Source: a bacterium (GTDB taxonomy: Bacteria; JAJRZV01). From it: 49,265 nt of DNA. Positions 25,525 through 33,631 of the stretch are shown here, piece after piece (within the stretch, counting starts at the first letter, position 1; each line of letters starts with the position of its first letter). The notes beneath the pieces are model-generated. The model was not told the DNA's origin, made no database searches, and was given only the letters and a program-made list of their open reading frames with translations. The position numbers were made by a program, and so were the translations under genes. Where the stretch lies: assembly GCA_024275095.1 (NCBI GenBank), contig JAJRZV010000065.1, positions 1 to 49,265 of the forward strand. The letters are read 5' to 3'.

Positions 25525-26487
25525 ATGGGTTTGGAAACGCTGAAAGCTCACAACATCATCACGCGTGAAGAGTATGAGGCTCTGAAAAGGAGGTCAGTAC
25601 TGGAGCTTATCGGCAGCACCCCCATGGTAGAATTGAAGAAAATACGGGCTTATACAGGCGTTAAGGGACGTATTTTCGCCAAGTTGGAAAGTTACAATCC
25701 CGGCGGTTCTGTCAAAGACCGTCCGGCCATTCGAATGATCGAACAGGGTATACTTTCGGGCGAGCTTACACGTGATAAAGTCATCCTGGATTCCACCTCG
25801 GGCAACACCGGAATCGCTTATGCCATGATCGGGGCGGTGCTGGGAATTCCTGTGGAACTCTGTGTGCCAGCCAATGTTACCGAGGAAAGAAAAAAAATTC
25901 TTAAGGCCTTTGGAGCCAAGGTCATTTACACCGACCCGATGGAAGGTTCTGATGGTGCCATCAAGGAGGCTCAAAGATTGTACCAGACCTATCCCGAGCG
26001 GTATTTCAAACCCGACCAGTACAACAATCCTGAAAATGCAATGGCTCACTATCTCGGCACAGCCGAGGAGGTCATTCATCAAAGTGACGGAAAGGTCACC
26101 CATTTTGTTGCAGGTCTTGGAACAACCGGCACACTTATGGGTACAGGAAGAAGATTAAAGGAGTTCCGCAAGGACATTCAGATTATCGCTGTGGAACCAT
26201 CATGCCCCCTTCACGGAATCGAGGGGTTGAAACACATGGAAAGTTCAATAGTTCCGGGACTGTATGATCCTGGATTTCCAGATAGAACAATATTCGTGGA
26301 TACTGAAGATGCGTACGAATGGGTGAGAAAAATTTCTGAACTGGAAGGTATCTTTGCGGGTGCATCTTCAGGTGCCGCTCTTGCAGCAGCGGTAGAGGTG
26401 GCCAGGGAGTCCAGGGATGCATATGTGGTAACAATTTTTCCCGACGGAGGGGACCGCTATCTCAGCACACGAATCTGGAGCGCGTAA
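25525..26487 (+). CDS. cysM: Cysteine synthase of the CysM type (possible carrier-dependent)
   Basis: 320 aa fold-type II PLP enzyme. PLP lysine K64 lies in NPGGSVKDRPA; STSGNTGIAYA, GLGTTGTLMGTGRRLKE and FAGASSGAALAAA are the cofactor and substrate loops. The C-terminus FPDGGDRYLST is the CysM form. Family enzymes make cysteine from O-acetylserine plus sulfide, or, as in Mycobacterium, from O-phosphoserine plus the thiocarboxylated carrier CysO. A JAMM protease gene 2 bp downstream and then a CysO-like carrier point to the second reaction. RBS is weak (GAAGGGGAATG region). Some 25 residues precede the usual start (SVLELIGSTPMVEL), typical of a longer subgroup. The carrier route is inference from context. 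Confidence 0.85.
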   Translation: MGLETLKAHNIITREEYEALKRRSVLELIGSTPMVELKKIRAYTGVKGRIFAKLESYNPGGSVKDRPAIRMIEQGILSGELTRDKVILDSTSGNTGIAYAMIGAVLGIPVELCVPANVTEERKKILKAFGAKVIYTDPMEGSDGAIKEAQRLYQTYPERYFKPDQYNNPENAMAHYLGTAEEVIHQSDGKVTHFVAGLGTTGTLMGTGRRLKEFRKDIQIIAVEPSCPLHGIEGLKHMESSIVPGLYDPGFPDRTIFVDTEDAYEWVRKISELEGIFAGASSGAALAAAVEVARESRDAYVVTIFPDGGDRYLSTRIWSA

Positions 26488-26489
26488 CC

Positions 26490-26903
26490 ATGGGAATTGT
26501 TATAGATGGAGAGAGCCTTCGAATCATGCAAGAGCACGCCCTCAAAACCTATCCGTATGAATGTTGTGGAGCGCTTCTGGGTCTCGATGGTGAAGTTAAA
26601 GAGGCTCTACCTCTTCAAAACGTGGAAGAGGAAAATCCACGCCGCCGTTTTCAAATAGACCCGAAGGATTTTATGTATATAGAAAACAGGGCCCGTGAAC
26701 TGAGATTGCAACTGCTGGGTATCTATCACTCCCACCCTGATCATCCTGCGCGCCCTTCGGATTTTGACCTTTCCATGGCGTGGGAGGGATTATCGTATGT
26801 AATACTTTCAGTAAGTGAAGGCAAGGTAGAAGATGTGCGATCTTTCCGCCTGAAAAAAGGCGGAGGAGGGTTTGTGGAAGAAGACATTCAATTCAAAACT
26901 TAA
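26490..26903 (+). CDS. JAMM/MPN+ metalloprotease (Mec-like)
   Basis: 137 aa zinc isopeptidase-type protein. The JAMM set is complete: E24 (YPYECCGALLG), H80-S-H82-P, then S90 and D93 (PSDFD). In Mycobacterium, the Mec protein releases cysteine from the CysO-cysteine adduct; bacterial JAMM proteins of this size sit in cysteine and siderophore gene clusters with MoaD/ThiS-like partners. Here it lies between the CysM-like synthase (2 bp) and a MoaD-NIL fusion (16 bp). It could cut carrier-cysteine, or could free the carrier's internal Gly-Gly from the NIL domain. Both are inferred; the catalytic residues are seen directly. Confidence 0.9.
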   Translation: MGIVIDGESLRIMQEHALKTYPYECCGALLGLDGEVKEALPLQNVEEENPRRRFQIDPKDFMYIENRARELRLQLLGIYHSHPDHPARPSDFDLSMAWEGLSYVILSVSEGKVEDVRSFRLKKGGGGFVEEDIQFKT

Positions 26904-26919
26904 AAATAGGAGGTTGGTG

Positions 26920-27438
26920 ATGGCTGTGAAAGTAAGAATTCCCACACCCCTGAGGAACCTCACAGAAGGCAAGGATGAGGTCACAATTGAAGGAAGCACA
27001 GTAAGAGAAGTGCTGGAGAATCTTGAAAAAGCACATCCTGGCATAAAGGAAAGGCTTTTCGACGAAAACGGCAACCTGCGACGTTTTGTAAACCTGTTCC
27101 TCAACGATGAGGATATCCGCTTCCTGAAGGAACTGGATACAGCACTCAAAGATGGTGACATACTCTCCATCGTTCCAGCCATAGCAGGCGGAGTGGAGGT
27201 GAAAAAAAAAATCTATCTCACATATCCTCCTGAACTGGTAAAAGAACCCATCATCTGGAAGGCAGGGCAAATGTTCCGCATTGTAACGAACATTCGCTCT
27301 GCCTCTGTTAAAAAAGACGTGGGACTGGTGGCTCTGGAGATAGACGGGGATGAAGAGGAAGTAAACAAGGCCCTGCGGTGGTTCGAAGATCAGGGTATCA
27401 AAGTAGAACCCATTGAACAGGATGTTGTGGAGGGTTGA
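26920..27438 (+). CDS. MoaD/CysO-like sulfur carrier fused to a NIL domain
   Basis: 172 aa; ATG 26920 has TAGGAGGT at 26907-26914 (a start at 26872 would run through this site). Residues 1-91 have the beta-grasp fold of MoaD/ThiS/CysO: VKVRIPTPLRNLTEGKDEV, TVREVLENLEKAHPGIKERLF, RRFVNLFLNDEDIR, then LKDGDILSIVPAIAGG. The Gly-Gly at 90-91 corresponds to the C-terminal thiocarboxylate site. In a classical carrier the chain would end here. Instead it continues through VEVKK into a NIL domain (about 97-170: IYLTYPPELVKEPIIWKAG, SVKKDVGLVALEIDGDEEEV, LRWFEDQGIKVEPI), a ferredoxin-like ligand-binding fold known from methionine transporters. Use as a carrier would need cleavage after GG, or the protein acts in another way. 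No E1-like activating enzyme is in the window. Confidence 0.88.
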   Translation: MAVKVRIPTPLRNLTEGKDEVTIEGSTVREVLENLEKAHPGIKERLFDENGNLRRFVNLFLNDEDIRFLKELDTALKDGDILSIVPAIAGGVEVKKKIYLTYPPELVKEPIIWKAGQMFRIVTNIRSASVKKDVGLVALEIDGDEEEVNKALRWFEDQGIKVEPIEQDVVEG

Positions 27439-27492
27439 GTTCCCGATTGATTTTTGATCTGGACAAGCCTCAGTTGGTGTGAAACCGTATCT

Positions 27493-27735
27493 ATGAAAAA
27501 AGAGAACAAAAAGCACGTGATAGAGGCACGCGGCACAGTATGCCCCATGCCAATTATAAAACTTTCGCAGAAGATGGCCTTGCTTTCGCCCGGAGAGGTT
27601 GTGGAGCTCATGGCTACAGACCCGGGAGTTCTGGAAAACGTTCCGGCGTGGTGTCAAAGCACCGGGCATGAATGTATAGAAGTGAAACGGGTTGAAGATT
27701 ACTACGTGGCGGTTGTGCGCAAAAAGGAGGTCTAA
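27493..27735 (+). CDS. tusA: TusA-family sulfur carrier protein
   Basis: 80 aa. The start ATG 27493 gives MKKENKKHVIEARGTVCPMPI, with the sulfur-accepting Cys17 in the CPxP motif that defines the family. An upstream TTG (27454) would add 13 unlike residues. The second half has SPGEVVELMATDPGVLENVPAWCQSTGHE, also typical. TusA proteins pass persulfide sulfur between enzymes. Lying between the MoaD-NIL fusion and ATP sulfurylase, it may feed sulfur to the carrier or take part in sulfite/thiosulfate handling. Its end contains the ribosome binding site of the sat gene (AAAGGAGG). Confidence 0.9.
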   Translation: MKKENKKHVIEARGTVCPMPIIKLSQKMALLSPGEVVELMATDPGVLENVPAWCQSTGHECIEVKRVEDYYVAVVRKKEV

Positions 27736-27736
27736 G

Positions 27737-28894
27737 ATGCTGAATTTTCACGGTGGCAGACAGGTAGAAAAACTCGTGTCTGAGGAAAAACGTGAGTCGT
27801 TGTTAAAAGATATAGAAAAACATCCCGCTTTAGAAGTCGATGAGGCATTCCTGTGCGATATTGAAATGATGGCTACCGGAGCGCTCTCTCCTGTAGGGGA
27901 GTCCATGAAAAAGGAGGACTATCAAAGCGTACTTTCAGAAATGCGACTCTCTGACGGTGTGCTCTGGCCTTTCCCCATTGTCGTGAGAGTGAGCGCAGAG
28001 GATGTCGAACGTTTTAAAAAAGTGGATACATTGCGTCTGGTCCACAAGGGAAAATGCTACGCACTTCTTCATGTGGAAGACATCTATTCCTACAATCGTG
28101 AAGAAGAGGCGCTTCGGGTGTACGGTACAACCAGCACTGAGCATCCCTCGGTAAAACGCCTCGTAGAAGCTGGAAGTTACATCATCGCCGGCCCTATTGA
28201 TGTGCTCCGGCGACCCCTGGAAACTCTTTTTCCGGAGCACAACCGGACGCCGTCACAGTTGCACCAGCTCATCATTCAAAAAGGCTGGAAAACGGCCGTG
28301 GGGTTTCAGACACGCAATCCCATACATCGGGCACATGAGTACATTCAGAAATGTGCTCTTGAAATTGTAGATGGTCTTATCGTCAATCCGCTGGTAGGCC
28401 TTACCAAAAAAGATGATATTCCCGCTGATGTACGCATGAGATGCTATGAGGTACTTCTTGAAAATTACTATCCCGAAGAACGCGTGATACTTTCCATCTA
28501 TCACGGTGCCATGAGATATGGTGGTCCCAGAGAGGCTGTGTTTCATGCCATCACGCGTAAAAACTACGGATGTACGCATTTTATCGTTGGACGTGATCAT
28601 GCGGGCGTTGGCAATTTTTACGGTCCGTACGATGCCCAGAAAATTTTTGACACCATCGACTCTTCTGAGCTGGGTATTACCCCTCTCTTTTTTGAAAACA
28701 GCTTTTACTGCCGTCGGTGTGGTGGAATGGCCTCTTTCAAGACCTGTCCCCACGACGGAGAAGGAGACCGCCTTGTATTCAGCGGCACACGCGTGAGGGA
28801 AATGCTCTCGAGGGGGGAGGTTCCTCCACCTGAATTCAGCCGACCGGAAGTGATATCGATTCTTCTGGAATATTACCAAAGTAAAAACTCATAA
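27737..28894 (+). CDS. sat: Sulfate adenylyltransferase (ATP sulfurylase)
   Basis: 385 aa, a compact single-domain homo-oligomeric type. It activates sulfate with ATP to APS, or works in reverse in sulfur oxidisers. Active-site motifs are QTRNPIHRAHE (191-201), GRDHAG (285-290) and FSGTRVREML (348-357). A zinc-binding set C325, C328, C337, H339 matches bacterial enzymes of this class. ATG 27737 has AAAGGAGG at 27723-27730; an upstream in-frame start at 27692 would lie within tusA. No APS reductase or APS kinase is in the window. It closes the sulfur operon. Confidence 0.95.
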   Translation: MLNFHGGRQVEKLVSEEKRESLLKDIEKHPALEVDEAFLCDIEMMATGALSPVGESMKKEDYQSVLSEMRLSDGVLWPFPIVVRVSAEDVERFKKVDTLRLVHKGKCYALLHVEDIYSYNREEEALRVYGTTSTEHPSVKRLVEAGSYIIAGPIDVLRRPLETLFPEHNRTPSQLHQLIIQKGWKTAVGFQTRNPIHRAHEYIQKCALEIVDGLIVNPLVGLTKKDDIPADVRMRCYEVLLENYYPEERVILSIYHGAMRYGGPREAVFHAITRKNYGCTHFIVGRDHAGVGNFYGPYDAQKIFDTIDSSELGITPLFFENSFYCRRCGGMASFKTCPHDGEGDRLVFSGTRVREMLSRGEVPPPEFSRPEVISILLEYYQSKNS

Positions 28895-28933
28895 TATTTT
28901 GGTTTTTAAAACTTCCCTCAAGGAGGATGGTAC

Positions 28934-29791
28934 ATGGCGACCGAAAAAGTCCGTATTACCGTCTTGGTGACCAACTCCGTGGGGTTGAGCTTCATGCTGT
29001 TTGCAGAACACGGGCTTTCATTCTGGATAGAAAAGGGAGAAAACGCTGTACTCTTTGATACCGGCCAGGGCAGAGCGCTTTTTGAAAATGCTCCTTTTCT
29101 TGGAAAGGATTTGAGACTTTTGAAAAAGGTTGCACTCAGCCACGGGCACTTCGACCACACACGAGGGATAAAGACGGTGCTGGAACAGGCTGAGAACAAC
29201 GTGGAGGTCTATGCCCACCCGGCAGTTTTTGAACACAAGTATTTCCGCGGGCTGCGCAAAGGGCAACCCGTTGAACTGTTTATCGGACTCCCCTTCCCCC
29301 GGGAGGACCTGAAAAACGCAGGAGCCCAACTCCACCTCAGCACTTCTTTTCAGGAACTCGTGCACGGACTCTACATCACAGGAGAAATCCCGCGCCGGAA
29401 CGACTTTGAGGTTCCTGAAGAAGGCTTTTACGTAAAAGAACCGGGAGGGTCTTTCAGGGAAGATTCAATCCCTGATGACCAGGCAATTGTGGTGGAAGGA
29501 GAAAAGGGCATAAGCGTCATTACGGGATGTGCTCACGCAGGCGTATGTAACACCCTTGACCACATCGCAAACTTCACAGGCACACGGTCTTTTTATGCTC
29601 TCATCGGGGGCACGCACCTTGTGAAGAAGGATATAAAAAGATTCGAGCACACGCTTGAATGGTTGAAAAAATACAATGTCCAGCTCTTTGCACCAGGGCA
29701 CTGTACCGGATGGGATGCTCTGGCATTTTTCAGCGAACATCTTGAAGGGAAGTTTGTCCCCTTAGAAGTGGGGGCAACCTTTGATTTGTAA
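28934..29791 (+). CDS. Metallo-beta-lactamase-fold hydrolase (dihydropterin-phosphate synthase-like type)
   Basis: 285 aa. The metal-binding motif is HGHFDH (H70, H72, D74, H75), with later His in GCAHAGVCNTLDH and PGHCTGW. FDTGQG is the first acidic strand. The sequence type, with GLSFWIEKG at the start and SVITGCAHAGVCN, matches proteins annotated as 7,8-dihydropterin-6-methyl-4-(ribofuranosyl)aminobenzene phosphate synthases, though this activity is proven for few of them. It has its own RBS (AAGGAGG) and ends 3 bp from the converging mazG, with no terminator between them. It may be read from the sulfur operon (39 bp gap). Confidence 0.85.
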   Translation: MATEKVRITVLVTNSVGLSFMLFAEHGLSFWIEKGENAVLFDTGQGRALFENAPFLGKDLRLLKKVALSHGHFDHTRGIKTVLEQAENNVEVYAHPAVFEHKYFRGLRKGQPVELFIGLPFPREDLKNAGAQLHLSTSFQELVHGLYITGEIPRRNDFEVPEEGFYVKEPGGSFREDSIPDDQAIVVEGEKGISVITGCAHAGVCNTLDHIANFTGTRSFYALIGGTHLVKKDIKRFEHTLEWLKKYNVQLFAPGHCTGWDALAFFSEHLEGKFVPLEVGATFDL

Positions 29792-29794
29792 CGA

Positions 29795-30589
29795 TCATTC
29801 CTCGGGAGAAGATTTCCTCTCTTTCTCTTTCGCCTGTCTCCAGAACTTATCGAGGTTTTCCTCGTCAAGACGTTCCGGCTTGAGCCCTTCTGCTCTTATC
29901 GCTTCCACTGCCATAACAACGCGTCTTCGAAAGCGTTCTACAGCCTTAAAAAGAGCAACCTCGGGATCGATTTTTAACTTTCGAGAAAGATTTACCACGC
30001 TGAACAGAAGATCCCCGATCTCATCTTCTACCACGCTTTCCGAGGGTGAACCGCGACAAATTTCTTCAACCTCTCCAAGCTCTTCTTTGATTTTATTGAC
30101 CACGTCTTGCGGTGTTTTCCAATCGTAACCAAAACCTTCCGCCCACTCTCCTGCTTTAACCGCCTGTAGCATTGCAGGCAGACCTTCCGGACTTTCGTGT
30201 AAATCTTTCTCTTTTCCCTTGAGTTCACGCCACCTCTGGAGAACTCCCTCGGGTGTGTGAATGCGCTCGCTTCCAAAAACGTGAGGATGACGTTTAACGA
30301 GCTTGTGATTGATCCCTTCTATAACATCACATATATCAAACAACCCTTCTTCTTCTGCAATTCGAGAGAGAAAAACCACCTGAAGCAACAAATCACCCAG
30401 CTCTTCCCTGATATATTCGGATCTCTTCTGGTTGATCGCCGAGACAACCTCGTAAGCCTCTTCCAGCACGTACTTTCTAAGGCTGTCCATGTTCTGCGCT
30501 CTGTCCCAGGGACAACCGCCCTCACCCCTCAAACGTTTCATTATACCGAGAAGTTCTCTGAAGAGAGACTCGGCATCTTTTGGTTTCAT
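29795..30589 (-). CDS. mazG: Nucleoside triphosphate pyrophosphohydrolase MazG
   Basis: 264 aa house-cleaning NTP pyrophosphatase with the usual two tandem MazG domains. The first has GGCPWDRAQNMDSLRKYVLEE followed by AYEVVSAI and EELGDLLLQVVFLSRIAEE (the ExxE...ExxD metal site); the second has VEDEIGDLLFSVVNLSRKL and FRRRVVMAVEAI. Length and motifs are normal. RBS GGAGGAGAC on the minus strand precedes ATG 30589. It is divergent from the TPR membrane protein gene and converges on the MBL gene. Confidence 0.96.
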   Translation of the reverse strand: MKPKDAESLFRELLGIMKRLRGEGGCPWDRAQNMDSLRKYVLEEAYEVVSAINQKRSEYIREELGDLLLQVVFLSRIAEEEGLFDICDVIEGINHKLVKRHPHVFGSERIHTPEGVLQRWRELKGKEKDLHESPEGLPAMLQAVKAGEWAEGFGYDWKTPQDVVNKIKEELGEVEEICRGSPSESVVEDEIGDLLFSVVNLSRKLKIDPEVALFKAVERFRRRVVMAVEAIRAEGLKPERLDEENLDKFWRQAKEKERKSSPEE

Positions 30590-30660
30590 TGTCTCCTCCT
30601 CAAGTGATGCTGGTTTAAGATAACATAAAACGCTAAAATACCAACTGATTCAAAAACAAG

Positions 30661-30666
30661 TATAAT
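30661..30666 (+). promoter_or_regulatory. -10 box for the 30.7-37.9 kb operon
   Basis: Consensus TATAAT at 30661-30666 with no clear -35. It is 12 bp before the TTG start at 30679, which would give a very short leader of about six bases. Confidence 0.4.
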
Positions 30667-30678
30667 GAGGGTAAGGAT

Positions 30679-32532
30679 TTGGGCGGCAGAGTAACAAAAA
30701 TTTTCATAGGCGCATTGCTTGTTGCAGCAGCATGGAACGGTTACGCTGCTGATACCCTTAATTCCTTTGCACCTCCTGTGGACGAGGCATCCAGAAAAAT
30801 ATCGTCCATATTGCACACGCTGGATGTGCGGTTACCACTTGCTTACAATGACCTCAAACCAGTAGAAGATGTACTCCTTAACAAGGGGCTGTGGTCTTCT
30901 CCCCTGCATGCATCGGTACTGCTCTTGTGGGCTTCTGCAAAAGAGTTTTCACCAGCCAACATAGATCCTGTTGTAGACGTGGTAATGGATATATGCCCCT
31001 CGTGCCCCTCCGTACTTTACAGAGCAGGGCGTCTGGAAGTAGAGAAGGGGGGCATTGCTCGTGTTCCATCGGCAATGGTTCACTTCCTCAAGGGCTGGTT
31101 CCATTCCGTGGGTTTCTGTATATCAAGGCTACTCGCCCTACCACCACTTTTTGAACTGCTGGCGTTTTCGATCATTATCGCCCTCTTCTTTGTTGTACTT
31201 GTGGACCTCTTTCTCAACAGCAAAACATTGGCCCACTTCATGAAAGACTGGCTCTTCATGAAGGGGAATGCTCTCGTGTCCCCATTTCTCATTCTCGCTC
31301 TGGCAGGACTCCCTATTGCCGTTGGATTCGGGGCAGATATGGCAATTATCATTCTTCTGGCTACATCCCTGATCTGGACGCCCGTGGAGGACCGTGTTTT
31401 CCTGCGGGTGGCAGCGGCATTCGTAATTATTGCTGCTTTGTTCATGGGACTTTCGAGGCCGGGCTACCGGTTTCTCAGTGATTCCAGAACCACCACCTTC
31501 CTGAAGTTCGAAACATTTTTCTGGGATAACAGCTTCCTGAAGCAGCTTGAATCCCTTGCTTCCAAGGACACGACCTTTGAACGGGTAAGGGGCATTTATC
31601 TCCTCAAATCAGGCAGGTATGCGGAAGCTATAGGTGTGTTTGACTCTCTTACAAGAAAAACAAAATCCCCAGCGGATTACGTGAACGCAGGGGTGGCATT
31701 CTTTGCATCAGGCATGGATGAACAGGCCCTTGCGTCATTCCAAAAAGCTCTAAAGCTCGCCCCTCGCCTTGTGTCCGCACATTACAACATTGCCCAGTAT
31801 TACTACCGCAAAGCTAAAGTTTTCGAGGGTGAGAAAGAACTCAACACAGCCAAAGATCTGAACCCGCAACGCGTATCCTTTTTTACAAAGATTTTTAATA
31901 AGGACGTGCCCCTGAGAAGCTTGATGATTGAAGAAGATACGGGATTTTCGTACCCTCGTGTGTTTTTCCTGAACCTTAAAAAGGGGCTGGCGGATCTGCT
32001 ATTACCGTATTCCAGCTTTACATCCGGGCTCCTCATCTCGGGCATTTGTGTCATTTTTCTCCTCATCATAGCGGGAACATTGAACAAAAGATTTGCAACA
32101 GCACCACCTGTAAGTACATGCAATTCCTGTGGAGTTCCTTACTGTGCCAACTGCCTCGATGTGGGTACCGAAGAGGAAGGCTACTGCAATGCATGTCATG
32201 CCATTTTTCTAAAGAAGGTGGCAACAGAGGCTGAAGCTCGACAGAAAAAAGAAATAGAGGTAAGAGCATATCGTCGGCGCAACGAACTATTCATGGGCAC
32301 GTTATCTATAATTCCAGGCCTGGCACACATTTATATGGGGCGACGCAGCAAAGCATTCGTGTATTTATTCTTTCTCATCCTTCTTGGAGGATTTATCCTG
32401 CTGAGAGAGCGTTTCGATTTTTATTTCAATCCTCATGCCCTGTCATTTACCCCCGGCCAGGTTCTGGCAGCGGCAGGGATGTTGATGGTGTATGTGATCA
32501 TGCTGATTGATGTAAGATTAACACGAGGTTGA
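30679..32532 (+). CDS. Polytopic membrane protein with TPR repeats and a zinc-binding Cys cluster
   Basis: 617 aa, start TTG 30679 (GTAAGGA upstream). It has a signal peptide or first helix (1-24), hydrophobic segments at about 145-175, 195-230 and 235-262, TPR-like repeats at about 305-400 (VRGIYLLKSGRYAEAIGVFDSL, AGVAFFASGMDEQALASFQKALKLAP, AHYNIAQYYYRKAKVFEGEKEL), a further helix near 445-465, and a Cys cluster (CNSCGVPYCANCLDVGT, then CNACHAIF) resembling a small zinc ribbon. Three C-terminal hydrophobic segments (GTLSIIPGLAHIYMGRRSKAF region) resemble TM2-type proteins. Function unknown. It is followed 1 bp later by the DUF4388 gene. Confidence 0.7.
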   Translation: MGGRVTKIFIGALLVAAAWNGYAADTLNSFAPPVDEASRKISSILHTLDVRLPLAYNDLKPVEDVLLNKGLWSSPLHASVLLLWASAKEFSPANIDPVVDVVMDICPSCPSVLYRAGRLEVEKGGIARVPSAMVHFLKGWFHSVGFCISRLLALPPLFELLAFSIIIALFFVVLVDLFLNSKTLAHFMKDWLFMKGNALVSPFLILALAGLPIAVGFGADMAIIILLATSLIWTPVEDRVFLRVAAAFVIIAALFMGLSRPGYRFLSDSRTTTFLKFETFFWDNSFLKQLESLASKDTTFERVRGIYLLKSGRYAEAIGVFDSLTRKTKSPADYVNAGVAFFASGMDEQALASFQKALKLAPRLVSAHYNIAQYYYRKAKVFEGEKELNTAKDLNPQRVSFFTKIFNKDVPLRSLMIEEDTGFSYPRVFFLNLKKGLADLLLPYSSFTSGLLISGICVIFLLIIAGTLNKRFATAPPVSTCNSCGVPYCANCLDVGTEEEGYCNACHAIFLKKVATEAEARQKKEIEVRAYRRRNELFMGTLSIIPGLAHIYMGRRSKAFVYLFFLILLGGFILLRERFDFYFNPHALSFTPGQVLAAAGMLMVYVIMLIDVRLTRG

Positions 32533-32533
32533 T

Positions 32534-33631
32534 ATGGCTCTTCAAGGAAACCTTAAAGACTTTGAAATTCCGGAAGTTTTTCAGCTTATAGCAACACAAC
32601 AGAAAACCGGAATTCTGAAAATTGAATCAGGAGACAGCTCCTTTGGAGTGTATTTTTCTCGCGGGTTCATTCAGTTTGTAGAAAGGAACCCATCCGCTCC
32701 CGGCCTCCATTTTGTCAACTTTCTGGCACGCTCTGGCATAATCAAGAAAAGGCTTGCGCAGGAGATCAACAGAATTGCCAGTAAAACGTCAGAATCCGCC
32801 ATCAGAATTCTTCTCAAAGAAGAAGATCTGGACGTAGAAGCTCTCAAGCGGGGGGTGAACCTTTACATCATGGAACAAATGCTTAACATCATCACACTCA
32901 AACGGGGAGAGTTCCAGTTTGTGACCCGAAAGGTGGACCTGGACCAGCAAATATTTGAACCTCTAACCGCCGACCACGTGCTCATGGAAACATATCGGAT
33001 TGCCGACGAGCTGAAAAAAGAAGTCGGAGACGCGCAGCCATGGAACGATGTATACGAACTTGTGATGGAAAGGCGCGACGCCTTTGAAGAGGCAAAGGGA
33101 CTCGGCCTCAAAGGCGATGAATTGAAGCTTGTGCTTCTCATTGATGGCCGCAGAACCCTTGAAGACCTTGCATTTCGTTCAACCCTGGGGCGTCTGGAAG
33201 CATGGCGAACCATATCACGTCTTATATCTGCAGGGATTGTTCACAAACGCGAGATTGAAAAAGTAGAGAAAAAAGAAGAACCTCTCAAATTAAAACCCAA
33301 AGAACGGGCCTGGACATTCTATCTCTTCACTACAATCGTCGCGGCGGTGTTCGCCTTTGTTGTGTTCGCAAGGATCACTGCTGCAGAAAGCGGCACAAAA
33401 ACCTCCACGGCCACCTTTGCTGATTTTTACCATCGAGTAGGCACAGCGAAAATACGCTCAGCACTTTATGTGTACAAAAAACTTACCGGGACTTATCCGT
33501 CAGAACTCAAAGTCCTCTTTCAGAACGGGAGCATCTCTCCACATGAGTTGACTTTTCCACTGAAAGACGTTTATTATATTTATATAACCAATGAAGATAA
33601 TTACGTCCTTTTGATTCCCCTCCAGCAATGA
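32534..33631 (+). CDS. DUF4388 (PATAN-type) protein with a C-terminal transmembrane segment
   Basis: 365 aa. The N-terminal DUF4388 domain starts ALQGNLKDFEIPEVFQLIATQQKTG and continues LKIESGDSSFGVYFSRGFIQFVE; such domains occur in gliding, chemotaxis-like and regulatory proteins of Myxococcota, Deinococcota and Cyanobacteria. A middle part (about 185-240, LLIDGRRTLEDLAFRSTLGRLEAWRTISRLISAGIV) resembles a helix-turn-helix-like module seen in the same family. A transmembrane helix follows (about 258-278), then a short extracytoplasmic tail with GTYPSELKVLFQNG and YYIYITNEDNYVLLIP, reminiscent of the C-terminal part of type II secretion pseudopilins. It overlaps phoH by 4 bp. Confidence 0.75.
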   Translation: MALQGNLKDFEIPEVFQLIATQQKTGILKIESGDSSFGVYFSRGFIQFVERNPSAPGLHFVNFLARSGIIKKRLAQEINRIASKTSESAIRILLKEEDLDVEALKRGVNLYIMEQMLNIITLKRGEFQFVTRKVDLDQQIFEPLTADHVLMETYRIADELKKEVGDAQPWNDVYELVMERRDAFEEAKGLGLKGDELKLVLLIDGRRTLEDLAFRSTLGRLEAWRTISRLISAGIVHKREIEKVEKKEEPLKLKPKERAWTFYLFTTIVAAVFAFVVFARITAAESGTKTSTATFADFYHRVGTAKIRSALYVYKKLTGTYPSELKVLFQNGSISPHELTFPLKDVYYIYITNEDNYVLLIPLQQ

